A stretch of DNA of 33,626 nt, taken from the NCBI GenBank assembly GCA_028288085.1, contig JAQBOK010000158.1, positions 1-33,626 on the forward strand, given 5' to 3'. The DNA comes from Mucilaginibacter sp. (GTDB lineage: Bacteria > Bacteroidota > Bacteroidia > Sphingobacteriales > Sphingobacteriaceae). The notes beneath the pieces were generated by a model, which did no database searches, was not told the DNA's origin, and worked only from the letters and a program-made list of their open reading frames with translations. Each line of letters opens with the position of its first letter. Position 1 is the stretch's first letter. The position numbers and the translations under genes are program-made. This document shows, one piece after another, positions 25,612 to 33,626 of the stretch.

Positions 25612-26442
25612 ATGAGAATATTTGCTAAAATATTATTAACCTTATTTGCTGTTTACATTATTATCTGTGTAATTCTGTTTGTCAATCAGGAAAAGCTGAT
25701 ATTTTATCCCACCAAACTGGATACCCATTTTCAATTTGCTTTTCAGGGACAATTTGAAGAAGTAAATATTAAAACTTCAGATAATAAGTTATTAAATGGA
25801 GTGTTGTTTAAAGCAGATAGCTCAAAAGGATTGATTTTCTATCTGCACGGCAATGCCGGTGCTTTGGATACCTGGGGAGACGTTGCCAAAACTTACACCG
25901 ATATGCATTACGACGTTTTTATGCTTGATTACAGGGGCTATGGAAAAAGCCAGGGACAGATTACCAGTCAGCGTCAATTTTTAGAAGACGTGCAATTAGC
26001 ATATGATCATATAAAGAAAAAGTATCCGGAAAATAAGATCATTGTATTAGGATACTCAATTGGCACAGGAGCCGCAGCCAATGTTGCTGCTAATAATCAT
26101 CCTCGCTTATTAATTTTGCAGGCTCCGTATTACAGTCTTACCGACATGATGAAGCACAATTATCCGATTATTCCCACCTTCATTCTCAAATACAAGTTCG
26201 AAACCTATAAGTATATCCAAAATTGCAAAATGCCTGTGATAATTTTTCACGGAGATGCCGATGGTGTTATTTATTATCAGTCGTCCCTAAAGTTGCGGAC
26301 GTTATTTAAAGCAACTGATACACTGATTACACTGCATGGCCAGGGCCACAATGGGATTACAAACAACCCCGATTACAAAAACGCCATGTATAAAATCTTA
26401 AATGGTGCCCCAAAGTTAGAGTCGGTTAATATTGAAAAATAA
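25612..26442 (+). CDS. Membrane-anchored alpha/beta hydrolase (BEM46/ABHD17-like)
   Basis: The 276-residue protein has an uncleaved-looking N-terminal membrane helix (about 5-24), then the family segment EKLIFYPTKLD. The hydrolase fold shows YLHGNAGALD (oxyanion loop), LDYRGYGKSQG, the nucleophile elbow GYSIGTG (S149), the acid in HGDADGVI (D217) and the histidine in GQGHNGI (H246), so the triad is complete. This matches the BEM46-like serine hydrolases, many of which are lipases, esterases or depalmitoylases. The substrate is unknown. It stands alone and is convergent with the 1073-residue protein gene. Confidence 0.88.
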   Translation: MRIFAKILLTLFAVYIIICVILFVNQEKLIFYPTKLDTHFQFAFQGQFEEVNIKTSDNKLLNGVLFKADSSKGLIFYLHGNAGALDTWGDVAKTYTDMHYDVFMLDYRGYGKSQGQITSQRQFLEDVQLAYDHIKKKYPENKIIVLGYSIGTGAAANVAANNHPRLLILQAPYYSLTDMMKHNYPIIPTFILKYKFETYKYIQNCKMPVIIFHGDADGVIYYQSSLKLRTLFKATDTLITLHGQGHNGITNNPDYKNAMYKILNGAPKLESVNIEK

Positions 26443-26445
26443 AAA

Positions 26446-26471
26446 AGCGGATAACTGTAAAGTCACCCGCT
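26446..26471. terminator. Imperfect hairpin between convergent genes
   Basis: AGCGGATAACT, loop GTAA and AGTCACCCGCT pair over 11 positions with two mismatches, directly after the hydrolase stop and before the convergent gene's stop. The A-run on the left and CTTCCAATTTTCC on the right make it a plausible bidirectional terminator. Confidence 0.5.
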
Positions 26472-26510
26472 CTTCCAATTTTCCTTACTAAAGGAGCAAA
26501 CTACCCATCG

Positions 26511-29500
26511 TTATATCCAGGGCCTTGCCGTCTTTTTAAATACTATTGCCTCTATCTCATCTTTATCTCTTTCAAATGCATAAACAGCAATCAGTATTTC
26601 TTCCCGCCAGGCCCTGTCGGCCAGCGTTTCTATTTCCCTGTGCCGGCTTTTGAAAAAGCGCTTTTCGCCGTTGAAGGATTCAAGCCAAAAACCTTCAAAA
26701 TCTCCAAAGTGATCAAATATCAAACCGGATATTTTGCCTGTGTGCTCATTCCGTTCATGATATTTCCCTTTTTCGGATGTGGCAATATAACCCAGTGGCG
26801 ATGGCGGAATGAGGGTTGAGTTTCCACCCAGCCCGTCAACTCTGCCGGCAATATAGGCGATGTATCTTTCAAGAACAGGATACCACCTGTTGGTTTTAAC
26901 CATGTTTTCTAACCGCCACTTCATTATGGCCAGCGTATTTTCTTCGGGCCGCAGCATTATTTCTTTGGTGGTTACCGGTATTTTAACCTGGAAGGTTCCA
27001 ACCACGTACCGCCAGTTGAAGAATCTTTCAGTAGTTGCTTCTGGTGATACAGACGCGCCACTGCTGTGCTTTGCTTCGCTGTTTATGTTAGCAATATTAT
27101 CGCGGTTGCCAGGGAATTTTGTTTGGTGTGTGGATATCCTGCGGACTACAATATTAAACTCCTGTCCTTTTTTTACTGTGGTTGGCAAATCAACCGTAAG
27201 CAAGCTGGCCAGGTTTTCTCCAAAGCCCGGTGGAATTGGCACATATGTGATACCCCGGCTCACCGCGCATTGGATGGTGTTGGTATCAGACGCCGAAAGC
27301 AAATGCGTGGTGTAAAGCCTGTTTGCCAGATCAAGCACAGTAGCCGAGTTTACGGCGGGCCAATAGATGTGGGCGGCGCTGCCAACCGGCGTATTGCCCC
27401 AGTCTATCATCAGTTCATCAGGATAACTAAGAAAGCCGGCACCTGCAGCCAATGGTTTGCTGGGGCGCAGGTCAAATGTTTGCGGAATAAGGTGCGCTGC
27501 TGCAGGGCCGGGATTGTCTGAATAGGTGATCTGCAGGTTGCGTTGTGCAAGTTTATCGCTATTTTCCGGCGATACCTCTATGCCGGGGTTAACCAGGATA
27601 GGAGCGCCGTTGTAAGCAATTTGCGCCACTATACAATTGTGTGTACCCGGCAATTGAGAGAAAACGGTAGCACCGTTAATATTGGCTGATAAATTAATGA
27701 AACAGCCAAAGTAGTGCCATATTTTATCAGACGTGTTGGGTATTGTAATGCTTTGATCATTGGAGCTGGTGCCGGTATATTCGCTGTTGGCGGCTGCACT
27801 CAAAAAATCACCTGTAGCAAAAAATGGAATGGTAACCAGGCTGCCGCCGCCATCGGTTCCCAGTTTTGGCGATAGTGGTGTAACCGGGTTTTGTGAGGTA
27901 TCCGGGTTGCTCTGGTAAGTGGTAGCAGGCTGAAAATCGGTATCGCTGGTTTGGGTAATAAACAGCCTGAAAAATACTTTTACCGGGTTGGCCGTACTGC
28001 CATGGCTGCCCGTGAGCCGTACCCTGGCAATAGCAAAATTGTAGTTGTTATACGTAGCCGCCGGACTTACAGAATTATCAATGGTAACAAGGGTCAGATT
28101 AGAGTCGTCATCTATCGCCTGGTCTGGAATGGTACCGTTAGTAAACGGGTCCTGACTTCCGTCAGTAAAACCTTTAGTCGGGTCATTTAAAAAGGTAAGT
28201 ACGTTTTGGATATAGGTATAAGCACCGGCTGCGCTATCGGCGCCAAAAGCGGGTGCTCCGGTTACCGGGCTGCCGTTATTATGGGGTGTTGCTACAAATA
28301 CCCGCAGGTCCTCGCTAAGGTAAAACACCGCATTTTTGTCGTTGGTATCCACGTTAGTAAAGTAGGGATCTGCACCGGCAATCAGTTCAAATAAAGTGTC
28401 GGCAGTTGGGGTAAATTCCGGCATGGCAATGGTGGCATGCAATGTTTTTATATTCGGCTGGGCCCCCGTGCCTGGGAACGTTGAAAAAGGAGGTGGATTA
28501 AAAGTGATATCGTAATAAAAAGTAATCTTTTGCGGTGTAAATTTGTCGCCCGGAAGTTCAAATACTACCGGGGTAGCATTTGGCGATACGGTTAAGTCGC
28601 CATCTGTTTTAAACGAACCCGACAAGCTGGGTACGGTGCCTCCCAACTGGCTGGCGCTATATCCTTCCAGCGTAAGCCAAAATGCTTTGGGATAGGAGGG
28701 GGTATCGCTTACTTCATCAATCCCGAACGTGTTTTTGTTGACCGTAAAATAAAATTGCGGCACTAATGAAGTATAAGGGCTTGAGTTGCTGGCAATACAG
28801 GGCGCGGAACCGTTGGTAATAAGGTCATCCCATTTACTGTACATAAGCTGCACGTTCCAGGTATTGGAGCCTACCGTAATGGTGCCTACCTGGCCATTGC
28901 AAAGGTCTCCATTTTCGCCTGTGCCGGGGTCGTTATCATTCCATGCATCATGCGAACCTACCTGCGGGTCTGAAAACATTTCAGACAATTCATGCGATGC
29001 CACCTGTGTTTGCCTTTGAATTTGTGTTGTAGAGCTTTTATCAATAGAACACACAAACCCGGGCGGGATGGCGCTGCATACCGTAGTAACGCAGGCATCT
29101 GTAAGGCCGGGTATAATGGCATAGTAAGCCGAATTACCCGCTGTAGTAGTAAAAAAATTATGATAGCCAAAGTTGCCGTTGGCTTCACAAATTTGCTCGT
29201 CTGTTACCACCATACTATCGTCAAGAAAAATAATGTAAGCAATAGAACTGTTTGCAACAGGCTCTGGTAATTGGTTGCCGTTAATTGCGTTTTGAATTAC
29301 GGTGTGAAAATCGCTGTCAGAAAGTGAGGTAGTAGTGTCGGCAATGGAAACCGAATTAATAAAACTGCCTGATGAGCCAACGCCGTACTGCGAAAGGATG
29401 TTCATATACGAACTGCTCAAAAAATCGGTCACAAATTGGTTCAGGTTAGTTAAGCGTGTTTGCTTTGCTGTACCAGACCAATCTCCGAGAAAAACAGTAT

Positions 29501-29732
29501 GAACCTGGGGATTATTAATAAAGGGGCCTCCCTGGTACAAAAAATTAGCAAAGGTTCCGGTACCGGTAGCAATGCCCCCGCTTCCCGCGGTAAGGTTTTT
29601 GGGAAACCCGCCGAGTGGTACCTTTTTCTTGGCATAACCAGCCGGAACTATTCCCCTGCGCCTTACTTTACTGCCCGGCGCTTTTACTGCTTCAGCGCTT
29701 TTGGGCTCATCTTTTTTAGGATGCTTTGCCAT
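26511..29732 (-). CDS. 1073-residue protein with EXORDIUM/PHI-1-like HExxE N-terminal domain
   Basis: After a basic, low-complexity N-terminus (residues 1-40, no signal peptide), residues about 62-285 resemble the plant and bacterial EXORDIUM/phosphate-induced-1 family: LYQGGPFINNPQVHTVFLGD, a VTDFLSSSYMNIL helix, AYIIFLDDSMVV, then SHELSEMFSDP (H247, E248, E251), AWNDN and GENGDLCNG (D276, C278). These residues form a likely metal site. The middle (about 300-860) is beta-rich without recognised domains. The last about 200 residues include GLIFDHFGDFEGFWLES and RAWREEILIAVYAFERDKDE, which look like a compact extra domain. The family is deduced by motif only. It is monocistronic and convergent with the alpha/beta hydrolase gene. 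Confidence 0.65.
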   Translation of the reverse strand: MAKHPKKDEPKSAEAVKAPGSKVRRRGIVPAGYAKKKVPLGGFPKNLTAGSGGIATGTGTFANFLYQGGPFINNPQVHTVFLGDWSGTAKQTRLTNLNQFVTDFLSSSYMNILSQYGVGSSGSFINSVSIADTTTSLSDSDFHTVIQNAINGNQLPEPVANSSIAYIIFLDDSMVVTDEQICEANGNFGYHNFFTTTAGNSAYYAIIPGLTDACVTTVCSAIPPGFVCSIDKSSTTQIQRQTQVASHELSEMFSDPQVGSHDAWNDNDPGTGENGDLCNGQVGTITVGSNTWNVQLMYSKWDDLITNGSAPCIASNSSPYTSLVPQFYFTVNKNTFGIDEVSDTPSYPKAFWLTLEGYSASQLGGTVPSLSGSFKTDGDLTVSPNATPVVFELPGDKFTPQKITFYYDITFNPPPFSTFPGTGAQPNIKTLHATIAMPEFTPTADTLFELIAGADPYFTNVDTNDKNAVFYLSEDLRVFVATPHNNGSPVTGAPAFGADSAAGAYTYIQNVLTFLNDPTKGFTDGSQDPFTNGTIPDQAIDDDSNLTLVTIDNSVSPAATYNNYNFAIARVRLTGSHGSTANPVKVFFRLFITQTSDTDFQPATTYQSNPDTSQNPVTPLSPKLGTDGGGSLVTIPFFATGDFLSAAANSEYTGTSSNDQSITIPNTSDKIWHYFGCFINLSANINGATVFSQLPGTHNCIVAQIAYNGAPILVNPGIEVSPENSDKLAQRNLQITYSDNPGPAAAHLIPQTFDLRPSKPLAAGAGFLSYPDELMIDWGNTPVGSAAHIYWPAVNSATVLDLANRLYTTHLLSASDTNTIQCAVSRGITYVPIPPGFGENLASLLTVDLPTTVKKGQEFNIVVRRISTHQTKFPGNRDNIANINSEAKHSSGASVSPEATTERFFNWRYVVGTFQVKIPVTTKEIMLRPEENTLAIMKWRLENMVKTNRWYPVLERYIAYIAGRVDGLGGNSTLIPPSPLGYIATSEKGKYHERNEHTGKISGLIFDHFGDFEGFWLESFNGEKRFFKSRHREIETLADRAWREEILIAVYAFERDKDEIEAIVFKKTARPWI

Positions 29733-29965
29733 AATCTTATGGTTTATTTTGCCTACTCTATGTTTTTCCTTTTCGGCTGCCTGATATTTTCTTAATAAGT
29801 AAATTTAGGCCCGAAACAAAGTACTGTACAAGAGTAGTACTACTGCATTTTCCTCCGTATAATTACGCCTTTTAAATAGTTAAAAGCATTGAAAAATAGG
29901 TGGTTAAGGCACTGTTTATGGGGATGGCAAAGGGATTTGATTTCAGTTACCCGCTGCATCAAACG
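29733..29965. other. Upstream region of the EXORDIUM-like gene
   Basis: No gene is visible. A perfect 12-bp palindrome AGTAGTACTACT lies at 29833-29844, about 100 bp upstream of the minus-strand start, with a partial TTGTAC...TACTTTG promoter-like pair nearby. It may be an operator; nothing else stands out. Confidence 0.35.
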
Positions 29966-30000
29966 CAAAAAGCCTTTAGCGGGAAGCTAAAGGCTTTTTG
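29966..30000. terminator. Strong bidirectional terminator after efp
   Basis: CAAAAAGCCTTTAGC (29966-29980) and GCTAAAGGCTTTTTG (29986-30000) form a perfect 15-bp stem with loop GGGAA. A-runs and T-runs flank it on both strands. It lies 19 bp after the efp stop on the minus strand and shares its CCTTTAG/CTAAAGG core with the terminator at 24483. Confidence 0.9.
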
Positions 30001-30019
30001 TTATTTAAACGGAAGATTT

Positions 30020-30580
30020 TTATTTCACACGCTCAATATATTCGCCGGTGCGTGTATCTACCTTTACCTTGTCGCCCTGGTTCACAAAAAGTGGCACTTT
30101 TATTTCTACGCCATTCTCTGTGGTCGCATATTTGAGCGCGCCAGATGAAGTATCACCTTTAACAGCAGGTTCGGCATAAGTAATTTCTAACTCTACGCTA
30201 TTGGGGGCCTGTGCCATAATAGGTTCTTCACTTTCAAAAGAAACTATTACATTCATCCCTTCTTTTAAAAACCTTGCAGATGGGCCGAATAATGCTTTCG
30301 GAATATTAAACTGATCAAAAGTGGTGTTATCCATTATTACCATGAAATCGCCATCTTCATAAAGATATTGGAAATCATTAGTTTCTACCCGGCAAATTTC
30401 AACCTGTTCGTCGGTAGCTAAACGAGCCTCTACAATTTTCCCTGTTTTAATACTGCGGAATTTATCTAAATAGAAAGCCCCGCCTTTACCTGGTGTACGA
30501 TGCAGCACTTCTGTAACAGATACCAGTTCGCCGTTGTAACGTAATATATTCCCTACTTTAATTTCAGATGCCTTTGCCAT
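30020..30580 (-). CDS. efp: Elongation factor P
   Basis: The 186-residue protein has the standard EF-P length and three-domain order. Domain I has SEIKVGNILRYNGELV and HRTPGKGGAFY, whose lysine (K32) is at the tip that reaches the peptidyl transferase centre and can be modified in some bacteria. Domain II has the EDGDFMVIMDN strand, and domain III ends in GDKVKVDTRTGEYIERVK, a typical EF-P C-terminus. EF-P relieves ribosome stalling at polyproline stretches. No modification enzyme gene is in view. It is monocistronic, with a consensus promoter upstream and a strong terminator downstream. Confidence 0.97.
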   Translation of the reverse strand: MAKASEIKVGNILRYNGELVSVTEVLHRTPGKGGAFYLDKFRSIKTGKIVEARLATDEQVEICRVETNDFQYLYEDGDFMVIMDNTTFDQFNIPKALFGPSARFLKEGMNVIVSFESEEPIMAQAPNSVELEITYAEPAVKGDTSSGALKYATTENGVEIKVPLFVNQGDKVKVDTRTGEYIERVK

Positions 30581-30606
30581 GAAAATACGATTGTAAATTT
30601 TGGTTC

Positions 30607-30614
30607 CAAAGATA
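30607..30614 (-). promoter_or_regulatory. Bacteroidota -7 box of efp
   Basis: On the minus strand the sequence reads TATCTTTG, an exact TAnnTTTG match, 26 bp upstream of the efp ATG. No perfect TTG is seen at -33, but spacing to the start codon is normal for short Bacteroidota leaders. Confidence 0.7.
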
Positions 30615-30827
30615 TATTAAGTTATGGAAAACCGTTGTCTTTAAAAAGAAATTCTAACATTGTTATTTCGTGTGTGTTTTATTCTGATAAAATATGTTCC
30701 CGAATTTCCCCTGCTTTTTTACGCATATTACCTGCTGTTTTGTCGTAATCATGCCTCACGATATCAAGAACCGTTTGCGGATATTTGTGATAGAAAGAAA
30801 CACAATCGCTTTTTAAAAACGATTTAT

Positions 30828-31394
30828 ATGCGAAAATTAAAATTACAGGTACAAATGACCATTGATGGTTTTGTAGCCGGGCCAAACGGTGAGTTGGATT
30901 GGATGTGGATTCCCGGCGAACAGGATGAATCCCTTTTCCGAAAAGTAATTGAACTGGCCGAGAGCTGCGATACCATTTTGCTGGGACGCAAGATGATCCC
31001 GGGATTCATCGAACACTGGGAAAATGTGGTCGACAACCTGCCTGACAGCCCCGAACAACCTTTGGCGCAACTAATGGTAAATATGCGCAAGATCGTTTTC
31101 AGTCACACACAAACCGCCATCAGCGGCAGGAACCTGGAAGTGGAAAACGGCGACCTGGCTACTGCAGTACAAGCGCTGAAAAAAGAACCGGGCAAGGATA
31201 TTATTGTTTATGGCGGCGCCAATTTTGTAAGTTCGCTCATCAGCCTGAATCTTATTGATGAATATTTTATTTTCAGTGTTCCGGTTGCGATCGGGAACGG
31301 GCTTTCAATTTTTAAGGAGAAGAAAATTCTGAAATTAGATAGTTCAACCCCATACAAAAGTGGAAAAGTAATCAATAAATACCTGCCGGTATAA
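30828..31394 (+). CDS. Dihydrofolate-reductase-like / RibD C-terminal domain protein
   Basis: The 188-residue protein starts MRKLKLQVQMTIDGFVAGPN, the usual opening of the YyaP/YwjB group. It continues with GELDWMW, CDTILLGRKMI, MRKIVFSHTQTA and the nucleotide-binding IIVYGGANFVSSLISLNLID, ending with VPVAIGNGLSIF. This is the RibD C-terminal reductase fold; most small stand-alone members have no defined substrate and are not the housekeeping DHFR. ATG 30828 is chosen because the 56 residues read from 30660 are hydrophobic and basic and not part of the fold. It is divergent from efp. Confidence 0.85.
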   Translation: MRKLKLQVQMTIDGFVAGPNGELDWMWIPGEQDESLFRKVIELAESCDTILLGRKMIPGFIEHWENVVDNLPDSPEQPLAQLMVNMRKIVFSHTQTAISGRNLEVENGDLATAVQALKKEPGKDIIVYGGANFVSSLISLNLIDEYFIFSVPVAIGNGLSIFKEKKILKLDSSTPYKSGKVINKYLPV

Positions 31395-31523
31395 GCCGGG
31401 GTCTATTTGCTTACGCAGGGGCTTTTTGAGAACGCTGCCGCAATGCTCCGCCTTGTGGCCCGCATACTAAATGCCCATTGGCAGGTTGCTCAAATCATTT
31501 GCTTTCTCAGGCTTTGCCGGTGT

Positions 31524-33626
31524 CTATTCACTTCTCAGGCTCTTCACCGGGTTTGCTTTTGCTGCTTTTATTGCCTGGAAACTTATAGTTGCAAGTGCAA
31601 TAATTATTGAAGCAAGTCCGCCTGTAGCAAATAACCACCAACTGATGTTGATGCGATAAACATAATCTTGCAACCATTGGTGCATGTAATACCACGCAAT
31701 GGGCGCAGCAATTGCAAAGGCAATAGCAATAAGTATGATAAATTCTTTTGAAAACAAATAAACGATATTGCCTGCAGTAGCACCAAGCACTTTACGAATA
31801 CCCACTTCTTTTATCCGCTGCACTGCCATAAATGAGGCTAAACCATACAACCCAAGACAGCTAAGGAATATAGCGATTACTGCAAAAATTTTATACAAAG
31901 CCGCTAACTGATTTTCCTGTTTGTAAAAATTTCCGATTTTATCATCCAAAAACGCGTATTCATAAACAAAATCGGGAAATGTCCGGTTAAATATTTTTTT
32001 AACAGATAGCATGGTAGAAGACATGTTTGTGGTGGTCAGTTTTATCCCGACCTGGTTGTACATGGCAACGTCTGTAGTGATGAGCAATGGTGCAAGATCA
32101 TTGCGGAAAGACCGGTCATTAAAATCCTTCAATACACCAACAACGGTTCCTTTGATCTGATCATGCCAGGTGGTCATAGGCTTGTTCAATATGTCTTCAG
32201 GATTTTTTAGTCCCAGGCTTTTCACCAGGGATTCGTTCACTAAAAATTCTTTTGTGGTATCAGATGGCAGCAAATTTCTTCCCGCTATCAGCGGTAATTT
32301 ATAAGCGGGCACATATTCATTGTCGGCAAATTTGGTAATAACCTGGAAGTCCGTTTGTTTTACAGCATGGTTATATTTGATGATGCTCCACAGATCAGTG
32401 CCATTTTCAACCGGGGTGTTGGAACTGTATGTTACCGCCTGCACACCGTTTACAGACATTAGCTGTTTCTTTAAATAACCCAGCCTGCTGATACGGAGAC
32501 TATCCACACGGAAAGGAACATTGATGATGGCATCTTTATCAAAGCCCAGTGGTTGGTTCATAAAATAATCCATTTGCTTTACAATGACGAGCGTTCCGAT
32601 GATGAGCGCCTGTGCAATGATGAATTGAAACACTACCAATCCCCGCCTTAATGAAATTCCCTGTGTATTTGATGTGAGCTTGCTCTTTAGCGCATTAACA
32701 GGATTGAAACGCGATAAAACAATAGAAGGATAAAAGCCGGCGAGTGCGGTTACAACTATGGTTACAATCAAAAGGAATAAAATAATTACGGGATTGCTGA
32801 TTATGTTGAATGAAAGCGAAAGTTCTAAAAGTTGATTTACTGAAGGCAATGCAAGCATTGTTACAACTGCTGCAAGCATTACAGCACTTGTAACTATCAA
32901 AAATGTTTCCACTATGAACTGGATTTGCAGTTGAGATTTACTGCTCCCCAAAACTTTTCTTACACCAACCTCCTTTGCTCGATTAACAGCTTGTGCCGTG
33001 GATAGGTTGATAAAATTTACACAGGCAATTAACAGGATGAATGCCGCTATCAGCCACAATACATTGAGCAACTGATGACTGATCGTTTTGTTGCTGTAAT
33101 TACCCACTTGCGTATCATAATGTACCGCGCTTAATGGCTGTATAATATGACTATCCTTATTAAGAGCAGATTCCACCTTTCGGCTGTAAGCTCTTAATTG
33201 CTGATTAAAATTGTTGGCAGCAGTATTAGGCGGCAACAAAATATAGCAACCAAAACCAGCTACATTTCCATCCCAATCGGTGGATTTTGCCAGGTAACTT
33301 CCGGTAAAACCTGTTCCATAAGCCACAACAACTTTTAACTGAAAATCTGTATTTGCCGGTATGGTGGCCAAAATGCCAGAAACTTTCAATACGTCGGTGC
33401 CGTGCTCGAACATATAGCCGCCCATTTCCAGTTTAATGGTTTTGCCCATTGCTGTTTTCCAGTCGCCAAAATATTTTTCTGCAATCTCTTTTGTAAGCAA
33501 TACATTGTCCGGATCTTTTAATGATTCATACGAACCTGCAAGCAGCGGAAAATCAAATATTTTAAAGAATGAAGGCGATGTATAAAATACCCCGTGCTGC
33601 TCTTTAAAGTCTTTTTCCGTATTTCC
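31524..33626 (-). CDS. FtsX/MacB-type ABC transporter permease (5' end beyond right edge)
   Basis: About 700 codons are visible, open to the right edge; the frame continues upstream of residue VLLTKEIAEK with GVFYTSPSFFKIFDFPLLAG. It has a MacB periplasmic core, then two FtsX domains: the first around VLWLIAAFILLIACVNFINL followed by STAQAVNRAKEVGVRKVLGS, the second around IAIFLSCLGLYGLASFMAVQ followed by RIKEVGIRKVLGAT. It ends ANPVKSLRSE, typical of the large Bacteroidota permeases that export lipids, peptides or drugs together with a separate ATPase. The ATPase gene is not in view. The visible part lacks only the start and the first membrane helix. Confidence 0.9.
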   Translation of the reverse strand, partial: GNTEKDFKEQHGVFYTSPSFFKIFDFPLLAGSYESLKDPDNVLLTKEIAEKYFGDWKTAMGKTIKLEMGGYMFEHGTDVLKVSGILATIPANTDFQLKVVVAYGTGFTGSYLAKSTDWDGNVAGFGCYILLPPNTAANNFNQQLRAYSRKVESALNKDSHIIQPLSAVHYDTQVGNYSNKTISHQLLNVLWLIAAFILLIACVNFINLSTAQAVNRAKEVGVRKVLGSSKSQLQIQFIVETFLIVTSAVMLAAVVTMLALPSVNQLLELSLSFNIISNPVIILFLLIVTIVVTALAGFYPSIVLSRFNPVNALKSKLTSNTQGISLRRGLVVFQFIIAQALIIGTLVIVKQMDYFMNQPLGFDKDAIINVPFRVDSLRISRLGYLKKQLMSVNGVQAVTYSSNTPVENGTDLWSIIKYNHAVKQTDFQVITKFADNEYVPAYKLPLIAGRNLLPSDTTKEFLVNESLVKSLGLKNPEDILNKPMTTWHDQIKGTVVGVLKDFNDRSFRNDLAPLLITTDVAMYNQVGIKLTTTNMSSTMLSVKKIFNRTFPDFVYEYAFLDDKIGNFYKQENQLAALYKIFAVIAIFLSCLGLYGLASFMAVQRIKEVGIRKVLGATAGNIVYLFSKEFIILIAIAFAIAAPIAWYYMHQWLQDYVYRINISWWLFATGGLASIIIALATISFQAIKAAKANPVKSLRSE

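Noticed and set aside
30660..30827. Longer start for the DHFR-like protein
   Set aside because: The extra 56 residues do not fit the fold, which begins at MRKLKLQVQMTIDGF, and that region lies in the divergent efp promoter gap.

Overview
The window reads as chromosomal DNA of a Bacteroidota bacterium, most like the Sphingobacteriaceae (Mucilaginibacter or Pedobacter type). The evidence is a 1254-residue subtilase with a type IX secretion (T9SS) C-terminal sorting domain, two FKBP-type lipoproteins, the two-FtsX-domain type of ABC permease common in this phylum, start codons without Shine-Dalgarno sequences, an efp promoter with the Bacteroidota -7 box TAnnTTTG, and several non-coding repeat types I associate with this phylum. 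The genus is inference. I saw no rRNA, tRNA, transposase or CRISPR array.

Layout. (1) 1-9692 is a candidate light or oxidative stress block. A cry-DASH gene runs off the left edge and is divergent from a TetR-type regulator. The regulator is followed on the same strand by a HAD phosphatase, an ABC1/UbiB kinase-like protein, a Dabb-domain protein, a TonB-receptor-like outer membrane protein, an NAD(P)-binding protein, a TIGR01777 epimerase and a class I CPD photolyase. (2) 9694-13567 lies on the minus strand and holds gamma-glutamyltranspeptidase, a MarR regulator and two FKBP lipoproteins. (3) 13843-18532 holds a small secreted beta-barrel-like protein, the T9SS subtilase, and a 69-residue signal-peptide plus membrane-anchor protein resembling PID-CTERM proteins. 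(4) 18533-20203 is gene-free and made of about 0.4 kb repeat units, plus four short dyads spaced 21-22 bp apart. (5) 20204-26442 carries hydrolases: a patatin-like phospholipase, a sphingomyelinase-like metallophosphoesterase with an in-frame TAA, a DUF1906 glycosidase-like protein, a small lipoprotein and a membrane-anchored alpha/beta hydrolase. (6) 26511-33626 holds a 1073-residue protein with an EXORDIUM-like, HExxE-containing N-terminal domain, elongation factor P, a RibD/DHFR-like reductase and a partial FtsX-type permease.

The most unusual region is 18.5-24.4 kb. The promoter and first codons of the patatin gene are duplicated, as a 28-codon truncated copy, directly in front of the DUF1906 gene, so the two genes may share control. 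The phased dyads lie about 250 bp upstream of the patatin gene. The metallophosphoesterase between the two genes has a stop codon followed by 75 more open codons in the same frame that look like the family's C-terminus. A second notable point is that the N-terminus of the HAD phosphatase appears to be encoded by an intergenic repeat element.
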